The position numbers and the translations under genes are program-made. A stretch of DNA of 10,389 bases from positions 1 to 10,389 of the forward strand of contig CAJPPF010000075.1 of the NCBI GenBank assembly GCA_905372445.1, read 5' to 3'. This DNA is from an uncultured Prevotella sp. (GTDB taxonomy: Bacteria; Bacteroidota; Bacteroidia; Bacteroidales; Bacteroidaceae). Position 1 is the first letter of the stretch. Each line of letters begins with the position of its first letter. The notes under the pieces are model-generated. The model had not been told where the DNA came from. It made no database searches and saw nothing but the letters and a program-made list of their open reading frames with translations. Below are positions 1-6,505 of this stretch, piece after piece.

Positions 1-115
1 AATCCAATTGTAAAATTACATCTTTTTTCTCAAACCTCCAAATAAAACAGCCGTAAAAACTTATAAATACTGAAAGTCATGTAAGCAGAATGAGCAGAAT
101 ATATCAAATACAAAA

Positions 116-173
116 GAAATCCTGCTTAATACTGTCTGAAACCATAGACAGAACAACGATTAAGTAGAATTTC
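116..173 (-). terminator. Compound hairpin downstream of the PepSY gene, likely terminator
   Basis: Bases 116-120 pair with 169-173 and 122-130 with 159-167 (one G-T wobble; 121/168 is mismatched). A second stem, 132-137 with 146-151, closes an 8-base loop. Read on the minus strand, the structure begins 33 bases after the stop codon at 206 and is followed by a T-rich stretch (TTTTGTATTTG), as expected of an intrinsic terminator. The stem is AT-rich, so strength is uncertain, and it could instead be a structured 3' untranslated region. The rest of 1-205 holds no gene that I can recognise. Confidence 0.5.
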
Positions 174-205
174 AAAAAAACATTAGTATAAGAAGATGTA
201 TATCA

Positions 206-1366
206 TTACTTCTTCTTGTCCTTATTTTTATTTCTACGCTTTACAAAGAAGATGTAAAAGCCGGTGAGAGGCAACGATGCACCTAAAAGCGCAGCAAAGA
301 AAACGAGCAACTGACCAGGAAGTCCCAACACACTGCCGGTGTGTATCTCGTAGTTCATCCTGCGCAGTTTGTCGCCCCATGAGGCATCTTTGTATCTGCC
401 GTTATAAGGTCCCGGTACAACAATCTCCTTAAGCGAGTATCGGTCGAAACTGTAATTGTCAGTATTATAATAAACCTCCTTTTCAGGCGATACGGTAGCC
501 GATATTACCGATGCCTTATCGGTAGAGTCAGGCAAGGTTACGCTTATTTTCTGTGCCGTAGGGTTCTCTTTAAGCAGCTTGCTGTATACGCTGTCAATGC
601 CTTTGGCAATGGTCATGGTAGTATCAACCGCCAGAGTGTCGGACATCACAGCACCATATTCAGGCAGACTGCGACCGGTTGTCAGTTTGTATGTACCCTC
701 CGACCACCACTCCAAGCCCCACACCATACCTGTAGAGCCTACGGCAATAAGGATGAAACTGACATATAATCCTAAAATCGTGTGTAGGTCGAAGAGCCTA
801 CGTCGCCAGGGCATACCTTTTTTCCAGTTGAACCATAAGGCATGTTTCAATCCTTTCTTCGACTTAGGCATCCATATTATCAGTCCTGTGATTAGCACAA
901 TGACAAACAGTAGTGTGCCGTAATTGACTATTGGACGACCTATATCTCGCGGCAGCCACAAAGCACGATGTCCTCTTCGTATAAAGTGCCAGAAGCCGGA
1001 ACCGTGCTTCTTCTTTGCCGGCGCGTCCTGACCCTCAAGCAGTTCGCCAGTATACGGATTTACCAACACTGTGAAGCCGTTCCTGTGAGAATGGTGTCCC
1101 ACCGTAGCCGGAGCATCTTTGGAGTAGGAAACGAAGGTCGGCTCCAGATTTCTTTCACTACGAACAACCTCTATCAGCTCCGAAGGTTTCTTCCATTCTC
1201 CGTCTTGCTTATGTATGTATGTCTCGGGTACAGTATCGTTGTCTACCCAACCGTTAATCTTAAATGCCCATATCGCACCAGTGATACAGACGATGAACAC
1301 TATGATGCCGGACACTACACCCAGCCATAAATGCAGTTGATAAGCTATCTTTCGGAATTTAATCAT
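206..1366 (-). CDS. PepSY-associated transmembrane protein
   Basis: The 386-residue protein has the layout of PepSY-associated TM-helix proteins: an N-terminal membrane helix (about 14-35), a periplasmic PepSY-like segment with the typical VNPYTGELLE stretch (102-111), two central helices (about 148-166 and 195-217), a second soluble segment, and a C-terminal helix (about 347-376) ending in a lysine-rich tail. Conserved-looking histidines lie near membrane edges (H12, H127, H133, H195, H342), which in this family fits haem binding or metal-linked electron transfer. Relatives often sit beside TonB-dependent receptors and are thought to act as inner-membrane reductases in iron or siderophore use, but no receptor is visible here and the substrate is unknown. 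The ATG at 1366 gives the expected start MIKFRKIAYQLHLWLG. The gene stands apart from the sugar operon: a 572-base gap precedes it and a terminator-like hairpin follows it. Family assignment is firm; function is inferred. Confidence 0.85.
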   Translation of the reverse strand: MIKFRKIAYQLHLWLGVVSGIIVFIVCITGAIWAFKINGWVDNDTVPETYIHKQDGEWKKPSELIEVVRSERNLEPTFVSYSKDAPATVGHHSHRNGFTVLVNPYTGELLEGQDAPAKKKHGSGFWHFIRRGHRALWLPRDIGRPIVNYGTLLFVIVLITGLIIWMPKSKKGLKHALWFNWKKGMPWRRRLFDLHTILGLYVSFILIAVGSTGMVWGLEWWSEGTYKLTTGRSLPEYGAVMSDTLAVDTTMTIAKGIDSVYSKLLKENPTAQKISVTLPDSTDKASVISATVSPEKEVYYNTDNYSFDRYSLKEIVVPGPYNGRYKDASWGDKLRRMNYEIHTGSVLGLPGQLLVFFAALLGASLPLTGFYIFFVKRRNKNKDKKK

Positions 1367-1520
1367 AATAAGTTAACCGCCCCGAAAACACATAAGAATG
1401 CCTTCGGAAACATATATTTAATTAGTTAATAAATGAGACGACCATTGAATGTGTTAGCTTCAGCCTTCACACCTCGTGTTGCCGCTACCCTCATTAATTC
1501 TATCTTCTTAAAATCTTTTG

Positions 1521-1528
1521 CAAAGATA
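1521..1528 (-). promoter_or_regulatory. Bacteroidota -7 box, possible promoter of the PepSY gene
   Basis: On the minus strand this reads TATCTTTG, an exact match to the Bacteroidota -7 consensus TAnnTTTG. It would place transcription start near 1514 and leave a leader of about 150 bases before the ATG at 1366. No good -33 TTTG lies at the usual 19-21 base spacing (only TTCG around 1549-1552), so this is a partial match only. Confidence 0.35.
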
Positions 1529-1608
1529 GCACTTTTATCGCAATCACACGAATGTAAAACAGAAATATTTTCGTTACTATCCAAAATCAGCCAATAATTC
1601 GGGATAAC

Positions 1609-1801
1609 CCCAAAACGGTCAATAGACCGCAGTGTCGTTTTATTATCAAAGAACAAGAGCTTTCCTATTGCTTTCGCCCGCTTGTGTGGCATCTTACCAG
1701 CCTTATTACCTTGACGTAGCCCACTACGCCCGCGGTAACAAGACTGCTAATCTGCTCAACAATCAGACGAAATCACTTAGGAATCTATTGACCGTTTTGG
1801 G
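1609..1801. repeat. 18-bp perfect inverted repeat with 157-bp interior
   Basis: Bases 1609-1626 (CCCAAAACGGTCAATAGA) are the exact reverse complement of 1784-1801 (TCTATTGACCGTTTTGGG). Both arms also carry the heptamer GGGATAA in direct orientation at the outer side (1601-1607 and 1799-1805). The 157-base interior encodes no transposase and shows no other structure that I recognise. The arrangement suits a small non-autonomous insertion, or two oppositely oriented copies of a dispersed repeat. Origin is inferred. Confidence 0.55.
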
Positions 1802-1833
1802 ATAAAAACACAAAGCTATGGAATATAAAAGCA

Positions 1834-1869
1834 AAACACCCTATATTGATCGTGCAAAACAGGGTGTTT
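1834..1869 (-). terminator. Intrinsic terminator of the fusion-fucP-fcl operon
   Basis: Bases 1834-1842 (AAACACCCT) and 1861-1869 (AGGGTGTTT) form a perfect 9-bp stem around an 18-base loop. On the minus strand it lies about 70 bases after the fcl stop, and the stem runs straight into TTTTGCTTTTAT, giving the T-rich tail of a Rho-independent terminator. Confidence 0.65.
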
Positions 1870-1938
1870 CCAAACGACTGACAATGAGATTATTACAGAG
1901 GCGCTACGGGTTGATTCCTTCAGTGCTACGGATAAGCC

Positions 1939-3174
1939 CTAATCGGTCACATTATTTCGAGGAATTAACGAATTCTTATACCAATCGAAGAGTTTCGTTA
2001 TGCCGTCTTCAATCTCTACCTTATGTTGCCATCCGAGCCTGTGCAATTTCGAGACGTCAATAAGCTTACGCATTGTGCCGTCAGGTTTCGTAGCGTCGAA
2101 GTGGACAACTCCTTTAAAGCCGACTACTTTTACTACGAGTTCTGAAAGTTCACGAATGGTCAATTCTTTTCCCGTACCGACATTGATGTGACAATTGCGT
2201 ATCTCGCCAAGCTCCGGTATTGCACCTCCGCGTCCCGTAGAATGGTTACGGTCGACAACGCCATCGGCTGATACGCCATAATGAACGGAAGAATATTTCT
2301 CAAACCCGCAGACATCAGAGAAGTTGACATTAAGGAGCACATGAACGGAAGCGTCAGCCATATCTTCGCTCCATAGGAACTCACGCAGTGGCGTGCCTGT
2401 TCCCCAAAGCGCCACCTTATTATTATATATACCATAGAAGGCAAGGACTTCTAGAATGTCCGCCTCCGACGAAGAGCCGTCTATTACAACGCGTCGGGGC
2501 TCGGTCTCGCCCTGTGTTTTAATGTTTGCACCTACAGGACGCACGGTGAGGTCTCTGCGAATCAGTTCCCAGTTGCCGTCGGCGATAAGCTTTGCAAGAT
2601 ACACCTTGCGCATCATGGCAGGCATGACATGAGAATTTTCAAGATGGAAATTGTCGTTTGGACCGTAGAGGTTTGTCGGCATTACCGCAATATAGTCAGT
2701 GCCATACTGCAGGTTATAACTCTCACACATTTTCAGTCCGGCAATCTTCGCTATGGCATACTCCTCATTGGTATATTCCAACGGCGATGTGAGAAGGCAA
2801 TCCTCGGGCATTGGCTGTGGAGCTTCTTTCGGATAGATACATGTCGAACCAAGGAACAACAGTTTACGCACACCATGAGCATAAGCCTCGGAGATGACAT
2901 TACACTGTATCTGCATGTTAATCATTATGAAGTCGGCACGATAGAGTGAGTTTGCCATGATGCCTCCCACGAATGCGGCAGCAAGAACAACCGCATCAGG
3001 GCGTTCATCGTCGAAGAACTTACGCACGGCGAACTGATCGGTAAGGTCTAATTCACGGTGAGTGCGACCAACTAAATTATTATAACCTCTTGCCTTAAGG
3101 TTGTTCCATATGGCAGAGCCCACAAGACCGCGGTGTCCGGCTATGTAAATCTTTGCATTTTTATCTAAACTCAT
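1939..3174 (-). CDS. fcl: GDP-L-fucose synthase (GDP-4-keto-6-deoxymannose epimerase/reductase)
   Basis: A 411-residue short-chain dehydrogenase/reductase that converts GDP-4-keto-6-deoxy-D-mannose to GDP-L-fucose with NADPH in the cytoplasm, the last de novo step to the fucosyl donor. The nucleotide-binding motif GHRGLVG is at 13-19. Catalytic positions match the E. coli enzyme at a constant offset: S110 and C112 in GSTCIYP, Y139 and K143 in EEYAIAK, and H182 in NSHVMP. The substrate-binding stretch PLREFLWSEDMADA (262-275) is intact. The protein is longer than E. coli Fcl (about 321). Part of the extra length (about 196-255) is a segment usual in Bacteroidota, but residues 215-230 and 289-321 look additional. 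An upstream in-frame ATG at 3258 would overlap the permease gene. I chose the ATG at 3174 because the Rossmann fold begins immediately after it. It is last in an operon, 38 bases after fucP. The partner Gmd is not in the window. Confidence 0.93.
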   Translation of the reverse strand: MSLDKNAKIYIAGHRGLVGSAIWNNLKARGYNNLVGRTHRELDLTDQFAVRKFFDDERPDAVVLAAAFVGGIMANSLYRADFIMINMQIQCNVISEAYAHGVRKLLFLGSTCIYPKEAPQPMPEDCLLTSPLEYTNEEYAIAKIAGLKMCESYNLQYGTDYIAVMPTNLYGPNDNFHLENSHVMPAMMRKVYLAKLIADGNWELIRRDLTVRPVGANIKTQGETEPRRVVIDGSSSEADILEVLAFYGIYNNKVALWGTGTPLREFLWSEDMADASVHVLLNVNFSDVCGFEKYSSVHYGVSADGVVDRNHSTGRGGAIPELGEIRNCHINVGTGKELTIRELSELVVKVVGFKGVVHFDATKPDGTMRKLIDVSKLHRLGWQHKVEIEDGITKLFDWYKNSLIPRNNVTD

Positions 3175-3212
3175 GATCTTGTATTTTTCTAAATGATTCA
3201 GCGGCACACAAT

Positions 3213-4415
3213 CTATCTTTTCCTTGTCGTTGCAAATAATCCGATTACCGCATAGCATATCAATGGGATGAGAAATGCGTCTGCCATGCTACCTGTCGTA
3301 TCAGCGATGTAGCCCATCAGCATCGGAGCGACGGCGCCGCCGACAATGGTCATAATCAGTAGTGACGACGCTAACTTCGTCTTTGTGCCGGCATCTCTGA
3401 GCGACATAGAGAATATGGTAGGGAACATTATGCTCTCGCCGAAATACAACACGAAGAATGCCATGAGCGAAATATTCCCAACACACGTAATGACAATAGC
3501 CGTTGCACAAACCGCCAGCAAGGCACAAGCAAGGAGCACAAACTTCGGCTTTATGTAATTCATCAGCACACCTCCAAGCACACGTCCTACAAAAAAGAGT
3601 CCCATTCCGCCAAAGGCAAGAAAGGTGCTTGCCGTCTGCTTGTCAATCTGAATATTCTCCGTAGCGTAATTTATGAAGAAACTGTTTACTCCTGTCTGTG
3701 CTGCGACATACAAGAAGAGTGTAAGCATACCAAAGGCAAACTGCAGTTTGTCAATGTTCACCTCTACTGTTTTCGTCTTTGTGTCTTCCTCATGCGCCCT
3801 ACGAGGATCAGGAATCTTAATGGAAGAGAACACAAATGCCACCGTGAGGACGAAGATGCCTACAATAGCGTATGGCACAGCGATACTCACTCCGGTGAAC
3901 AACAACTGCCCTCCTACTAAGGGACCGATTATCCAGCCGATGCCATTAAGTGACTGCGACAGGTTGATTCTGCTCTCAGCCTTATCAGGATGACCGAGCA
4001 CGGTGGCGTATGGGTTTGCACTTGTTTCCAAGCACGTCAGTCCGCATCCCAGAACAAACAAGGAAAGAATGAAAAAGTAAAAGTTGTTCAGCTGTGAGCC
4101 AGGGATGAACATCAGTGCACCAATGCCGAACAGCACCAGACCTGTAATAACTCCTATGCGGTATCCCCATTTCTGAATAATCCATCCTGCTGGCAAAGCC
4201 ATAAGAAAATAAGCACCATAGACAGCAGCCTGCGTGAGCGAAGACATGGTCTTGCTGATACTGAAAGACTCTTGAAAATGTGGATTCAGGACCTCAAGTA
4301 TTCCGTGAGCGAAGCCCCACATGAAGAAAAGAGAACTTATCAGAAGAAACGGCATCAGATAGTTATGCCCCTCGAAACGGAACATCGCCGCCTTCTTATC
4401 TGTTGAATTATTCAT
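3213..4415 (-). CDS. fucP: FucP-like MFS sugar permease
   Basis: A 400-residue, strongly hydrophobic protein of the major facilitator superfamily, predicted to have twelve inner-membrane helices. It belongs to the fucose:H+ symporter group: LFFMWGFAHGILEVLNPHFQ (29-48) corresponds to the first helix, and CLETSANPY (128-136) to the fourth-helix signature. Of two acidic residues important for transport in E. coli FucP, Glu135 matches E130, while Asp46 aligns with E41, a conservative change. Relatives also carry other hexoses, so L-fucose is the best guess, supported mainly by the neighbouring fcl. No fucose isomerase, kinase or aldolase accompanies it, which argues for uptake feeding glycan synthesis. 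The start at 4415 is 12 bases after the stop of the fusion gene, indicating co-transcription and perhaps translational coupling. Confidence 0.8.
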   Translation of the reverse strand: MNNSTDKKAAMFRFEGHNYLMPFLLISSLFFMWGFAHGILEVLNPHFQESFSISKTMSSLTQAAVYGAYFLMALPAGWIIQKWGYRIGVITGLVLFGIGALMFIPGSQLNNFYFFILSLFVLGCGLTCLETSANPYATVLGHPDKAESRINLSQSLNGIGWIIGPLVGGQLLFTGVSIAVPYAIVGIFVLTVAFVFSSIKIPDPRRAHEEDTKTKTVEVNIDKLQFAFGMLTLFLYVAAQTGVNSFFINYATENIQIDKQTASTFLAFGGMGLFFVGRVLGGVLMNYIKPKFVLLACALLAVCATAIVITCVGNISLMAFFVLYFGESIMFPTIFSMSLRDAGTKTKLASSLLIMTIVGGAVAPMLMGYIADTTGSMADAFLIPLICYAVIGLFATTRKR

Positions 4416-4427
4416 GCTTCGTGTATG

Positions 4428-5750
4428 TTACTCTCTTCTGATGTGAATATCGAATGCCTCAGGATGGCAGGAGACAAAAGTCTTGCTGTCATTGACAACT
4501 AATGCAAGATAACCACCGCCACCGGCACCTGGCATCTTCCACGCAAGAACATCGTCCATAGAACGATATTTGTCAATGTGTGGCTGAACGCTTGCATCTG
4601 ATTGTATCTTTCCATTTATTGTTGGATTTACCATTGCCGGGAACATCGCTACTTGCGCTTCAAACGAAGCACGGTAAGCCTCGGCAAAGGCATTAAGGTT
4701 GCGTTTGATTATCGCATCCCAGCAAGCATCAGCAGCATCGGCAAGAGCTTTCACCTTCATAGGGGTGATGTCTTTGCCGTCTAATACGCTGCATCCATCA
4801 CGACGTGGCTCGAGCGGGACCATCACGAGATGTTGTTCAAGAAAGCGAAGGGTCATCTCGTCCTGAGTACTCTCAAGTTTCAAGGGCCAGAAACCATGAT
4901 CGTAATAATGACGACATAGTCCCGGCATACAGATACCGATTGAATCTTGTGCACCTGAGATGATTCCGTCGTTACGCTCAGGATTGTTTTCAAAGCAGAA
5001 CACTAAACGTGCAAGCATCTCAGGATCCATTTTTGGCAACTTGACCGGCCATATCTTCTGAATCATTTTCCGCGTCGATGTGGACAGTCCACAACGATCA
5101 CGCACTTCAAAGGTAGGCTCCAAAGAAATTGTAATAGCCCATCCCGGATGATGTTCGCTGACATATGGTTGGTCAATCCATGTACCGGCAAGATCGAGAC
5201 GCGTCGGAATACCTACGGCATCTGACGACGGCTGGGAGCTAATGGTGGACAGCTCTTTCTTAAGATCAGATGAAGAGCGCGCCTTTAACCCTTCATGAGG
5301 TATGCGCTGAAGCTCTATATATTCTATGCCACGCTCATTGCATATACGGCGTTTCTCGTCAGATCCTCCTTCTGCATTGACGACAAAGACATCTGGTTTT
5401 ACAATGTCGAGCGTAGGTAGAAAGTCAATCACTCCACTGCCGGCATTGATATAAGCTTCTTTCACTGCTTTAATGTTCTTCACCATAAACAGGCGCTCAT
5501 CTTCAGGAAACATTGGCTTGCGGTGCTTATATTGCAGATAGGTATCGTCAGAGCCTATGCCTACATACAATTCGCCATATTGTGCTGCCTGCTTAAAGAA
5601 CTCGACGTGCCCCGAATGCAGAAGGTCGTAACAACCACTTACAAACACTTTTCGTGGTACCGAACATCCTTCTGCAGAAGAAACATGAGTTCTCACTCTT
5701 TCGTCACTTGCATGTTTTGTGTCATGTATTATCTTATTATCTTCATTCAT
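4428..5750 (-). CDS. Nucleotidyltransferase / GHMP kinase fusion, putative sugar-activating enzyme
   Basis: A 440-residue cytoplasmic protein of two enzyme domains. Residues about 34-167 form a cytidylyltransferase-like domain of the HxGH superfamily: GCYDLLHSGH (39-48) with the H45/H48 pair, the KHRKPMFPEDER segment (75-86) and the late nucleotide-binding motif ARSSSD (157-162). Residues about 178-440 resemble a GHMP sugar kinase: motif 1 IPTRLDLAGTWID (181-193), a motif-2-like GLSTST (221-226), SGAQDS (265-270) with the likely catalytic aspartate D269, and glycine-rich motif 3 MPGAGGGG (406-413). Only about 28 residues separate motifs 1 and 2, much less than in galactokinase-type enzymes, so the kinase fold is reduced. 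The expected role is phosphorylation of a free sugar followed by transfer to a nucleotide. Neighbouring fucP and fcl point to L-fucose or a related sugar, but neither substrate nor nucleotide can be read from the sequence. HldE (PfkB kinase plus HxGH domain) and Fkp (a different pyrophosphorylase plus GHMP kinase) are analogues, not close matches. It is first in its operon, with a promoter upstream. Confidence 0.8.
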   Translation of the reverse strand: MNEDNKIIHDTKHASDERVRTHVSSAEGCSVPRKVFVSGCYDLLHSGHVEFFKQAAQYGELYVGIGSDDTYLQYKHRKPMFPEDERLFMVKNIKAVKEAYINAGSGVIDFLPTLDIVKPDVFVVNAEGGSDEKRRICNERGIEYIELQRIPHEGLKARSSSDLKKELSTISSQPSSDAVGIPTRLDLAGTWIDQPYVSEHHPGWAITISLEPTFEVRDRCGLSTSTRKMIQKIWPVKLPKMDPEMLARLVFCFENNPERNDGIISGAQDSIGICMPGLCRHYYDHGFWPLKLESTQDEMTLRFLEQHLVMVPLEPRRDGCSVLDGKDITPMKVKALADAADACWDAIIKRNLNAFAEAYRASFEAQVAMFPAMVNPTINGKIQSDASVQPHIDKYRSMDDVLAWKMPGAGGGGYLALVVNDSKTFVSCHPEAFDIHIRRE

Positions 5751-5823
5751 TATAATTGATTTTTAATCATTTAAAAGTGTCGACAATGTCATAGTCCACT
5801 ACAATCCACGGGAAATCGTATCA

Positions 5824-5858
5824 CAAAGGTAAACAAAAAATGCCGCCACTCCAAGCAA
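5824..5858 (-). promoter_or_regulatory. Promoter of the fusion-fucP-fcl operon
   Basis: On the minus strand, TACCTTTG (5831-5824) matches the Bacteroidota -7 consensus TAnnTTTG. A TTG (5854-5852, within TTGCTTGG) lies 20 bases upstream, the expected distance for the -33 element. Transcription would begin near 5817 and give a leader of about 67 bases before the ATG at 5750. The remainder of the 283-base gap (5751-6033) shows no gene and no operator that I can identify. Confidence 0.55.
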
Positions 5859-6007
5859 TAACCCTCAAAATGCATGCCATAGTATTAACCACAGCTGTTA
5901 TGTAACGTATGCCGTTGTCGAATGTTTGTTGCCTGTCCTACACATCATATACACTCTCAGACACTTAATGCGATTACTGTTCTTTCAGTATTCGAAAGCA
6001 GATGCTA

Positions 6008-6049
6008 TGCAAAAGAATATCGTGAGTGCATGACTATGTGTCTTTTGCA
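6008..6049 (-). terminator. Hairpin overlapping the end of the acetyltransferase gene
   Basis: Bases 6008-6016 (TGCAAAAGA) and 6041-6049 (TCTTTTGCA) are perfect inverted repeats with a 24-base loop. One arm lies in the last codons of the acetyltransferase gene and the loop contains its TAG stop. No T-run follows on the minus strand, so a role as terminator or mRNA 3'-end stabiliser is only plausible. Confidence 0.3.
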
Positions 6050-6486
6050 GGGAGTGTCATCCTATATGAATTGGTTTCTTTCTTCTTGAATCCAAGTGAC
6101 TGATAGAGTCCGTTAGCAACGACGCGCTTTGGATTTGAAGTAAGATGAAGCTCTATAGGAGCAAGCTTTTCAGCTTCCGCAAGCACATGCTCAATCAATT
6201 GTCTGCCAAGTTGCTGCCCCCGATACTCCGACGCAACTACAACATCTTCAACAGAAGCCTTAGTGCCAGTAGGTGAATGGAAAACGCACAATGTAGCACA
6301 AGCAATTATGTGTCCATCAGCAAAGATTACATACATGCGACAGTTTGAGTCATTCAAAGTAGCCGACAACTGCTTTTCAGTAAAGACACATCGTGCTGAC
6401 AACTGCGACATCAAATACTTTATATCTTCAAACTGCCCGTGAGTATAGCTCCGTAGCTCTTCTACCTCCATCACATCTGGTGACAT
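6034..6486 (-). CDS. GNAT-family N-acetyltransferase
   Basis: A 150-residue single-domain acetyltransferase that would move an acetyl group from acetyl-CoA to an amine. The core is clear: the SVEDVVV strand (78-84), the acetyl-CoA pyrophosphate loop YRGQQLGRQL (88-97), and the terminal ANGLYQSLGFKKKETNSYRM element (124-143). The acceptor is unknown. The end of the protein resembles widespread small GNATs, and the region around the CoA loop recalls glucosamine-phosphate acetyltransferases, so an amino-sugar acceptor for the polysaccharide is possible but unproven. The frame stays open upstream into ugd. I chose the ATG at 6486 because it falls 19 bases after the ugd stop and gives the normal family length; the ATG at 6471 is an alternative. 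It is probably co-transcribed with ugd. Confidence 0.85.
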   Translation of the reverse strand: MSPDVMEVEELRSYTHGQFEDIKYLMSQLSARCVFTEKQLSATLNDSNCRMYVIFADGHIIACATLCVFHSPTGTKASVEDVVVASEYRGQQLGRQLIEHVLAEAEKLAPIELHLTSNPKRVVANGLYQSLGFKKKETNSYRMTLPAKDT

Positions 6487-6505
6487 ATTATATATCTGTC
6501 CATTA

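Larger units (their letters stand above)
1367..1938. other. Long intergenic region with a doubtful 88-codon frame
   Basis: These 572 bases separate fcl from the PepSY gene. They hold the terminator-like hairpin, the 18-bp inverted repeat and the promoter-like box listed separately. On the minus strand, 1692-1426 is open for 88 codons (MPHKRAKAIGKLLFFDN...FNGRLIY). I do not recognise the product. A -7 promoter box lies inside it, one arm of the inverted repeat encodes its SIDRFG segment, and the frame extends upstream of its ATG without an obvious start signal. I therefore think it is a decayed insertion or repeat remnant rather than a functioning gene, though a small orphan protein is not excluded. 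Confidence 0.4.

Noticed and set aside
1426..1692. 88-codon frame as a real gene
   Set aside because: No recognisable family, a promoter-like box inside it, and an inverted-repeat arm forming part of its coding sequence. Kept only as a description of the intergenic region.
1818..2063. Plus-strand open frames antisense to the annotated genes (this one and several others)
   Set aside because: All overlap strongly supported minus-strand genes, and their translations show no recognisable domain.
3175..3258. Longer start for fcl at the ATG at 3258
   Set aside because: It would overlap the end of fucP by 46 bases and add 28 residues with no place in the SDR fold. The ATG at 3174 sits directly before the Rossmann motif.
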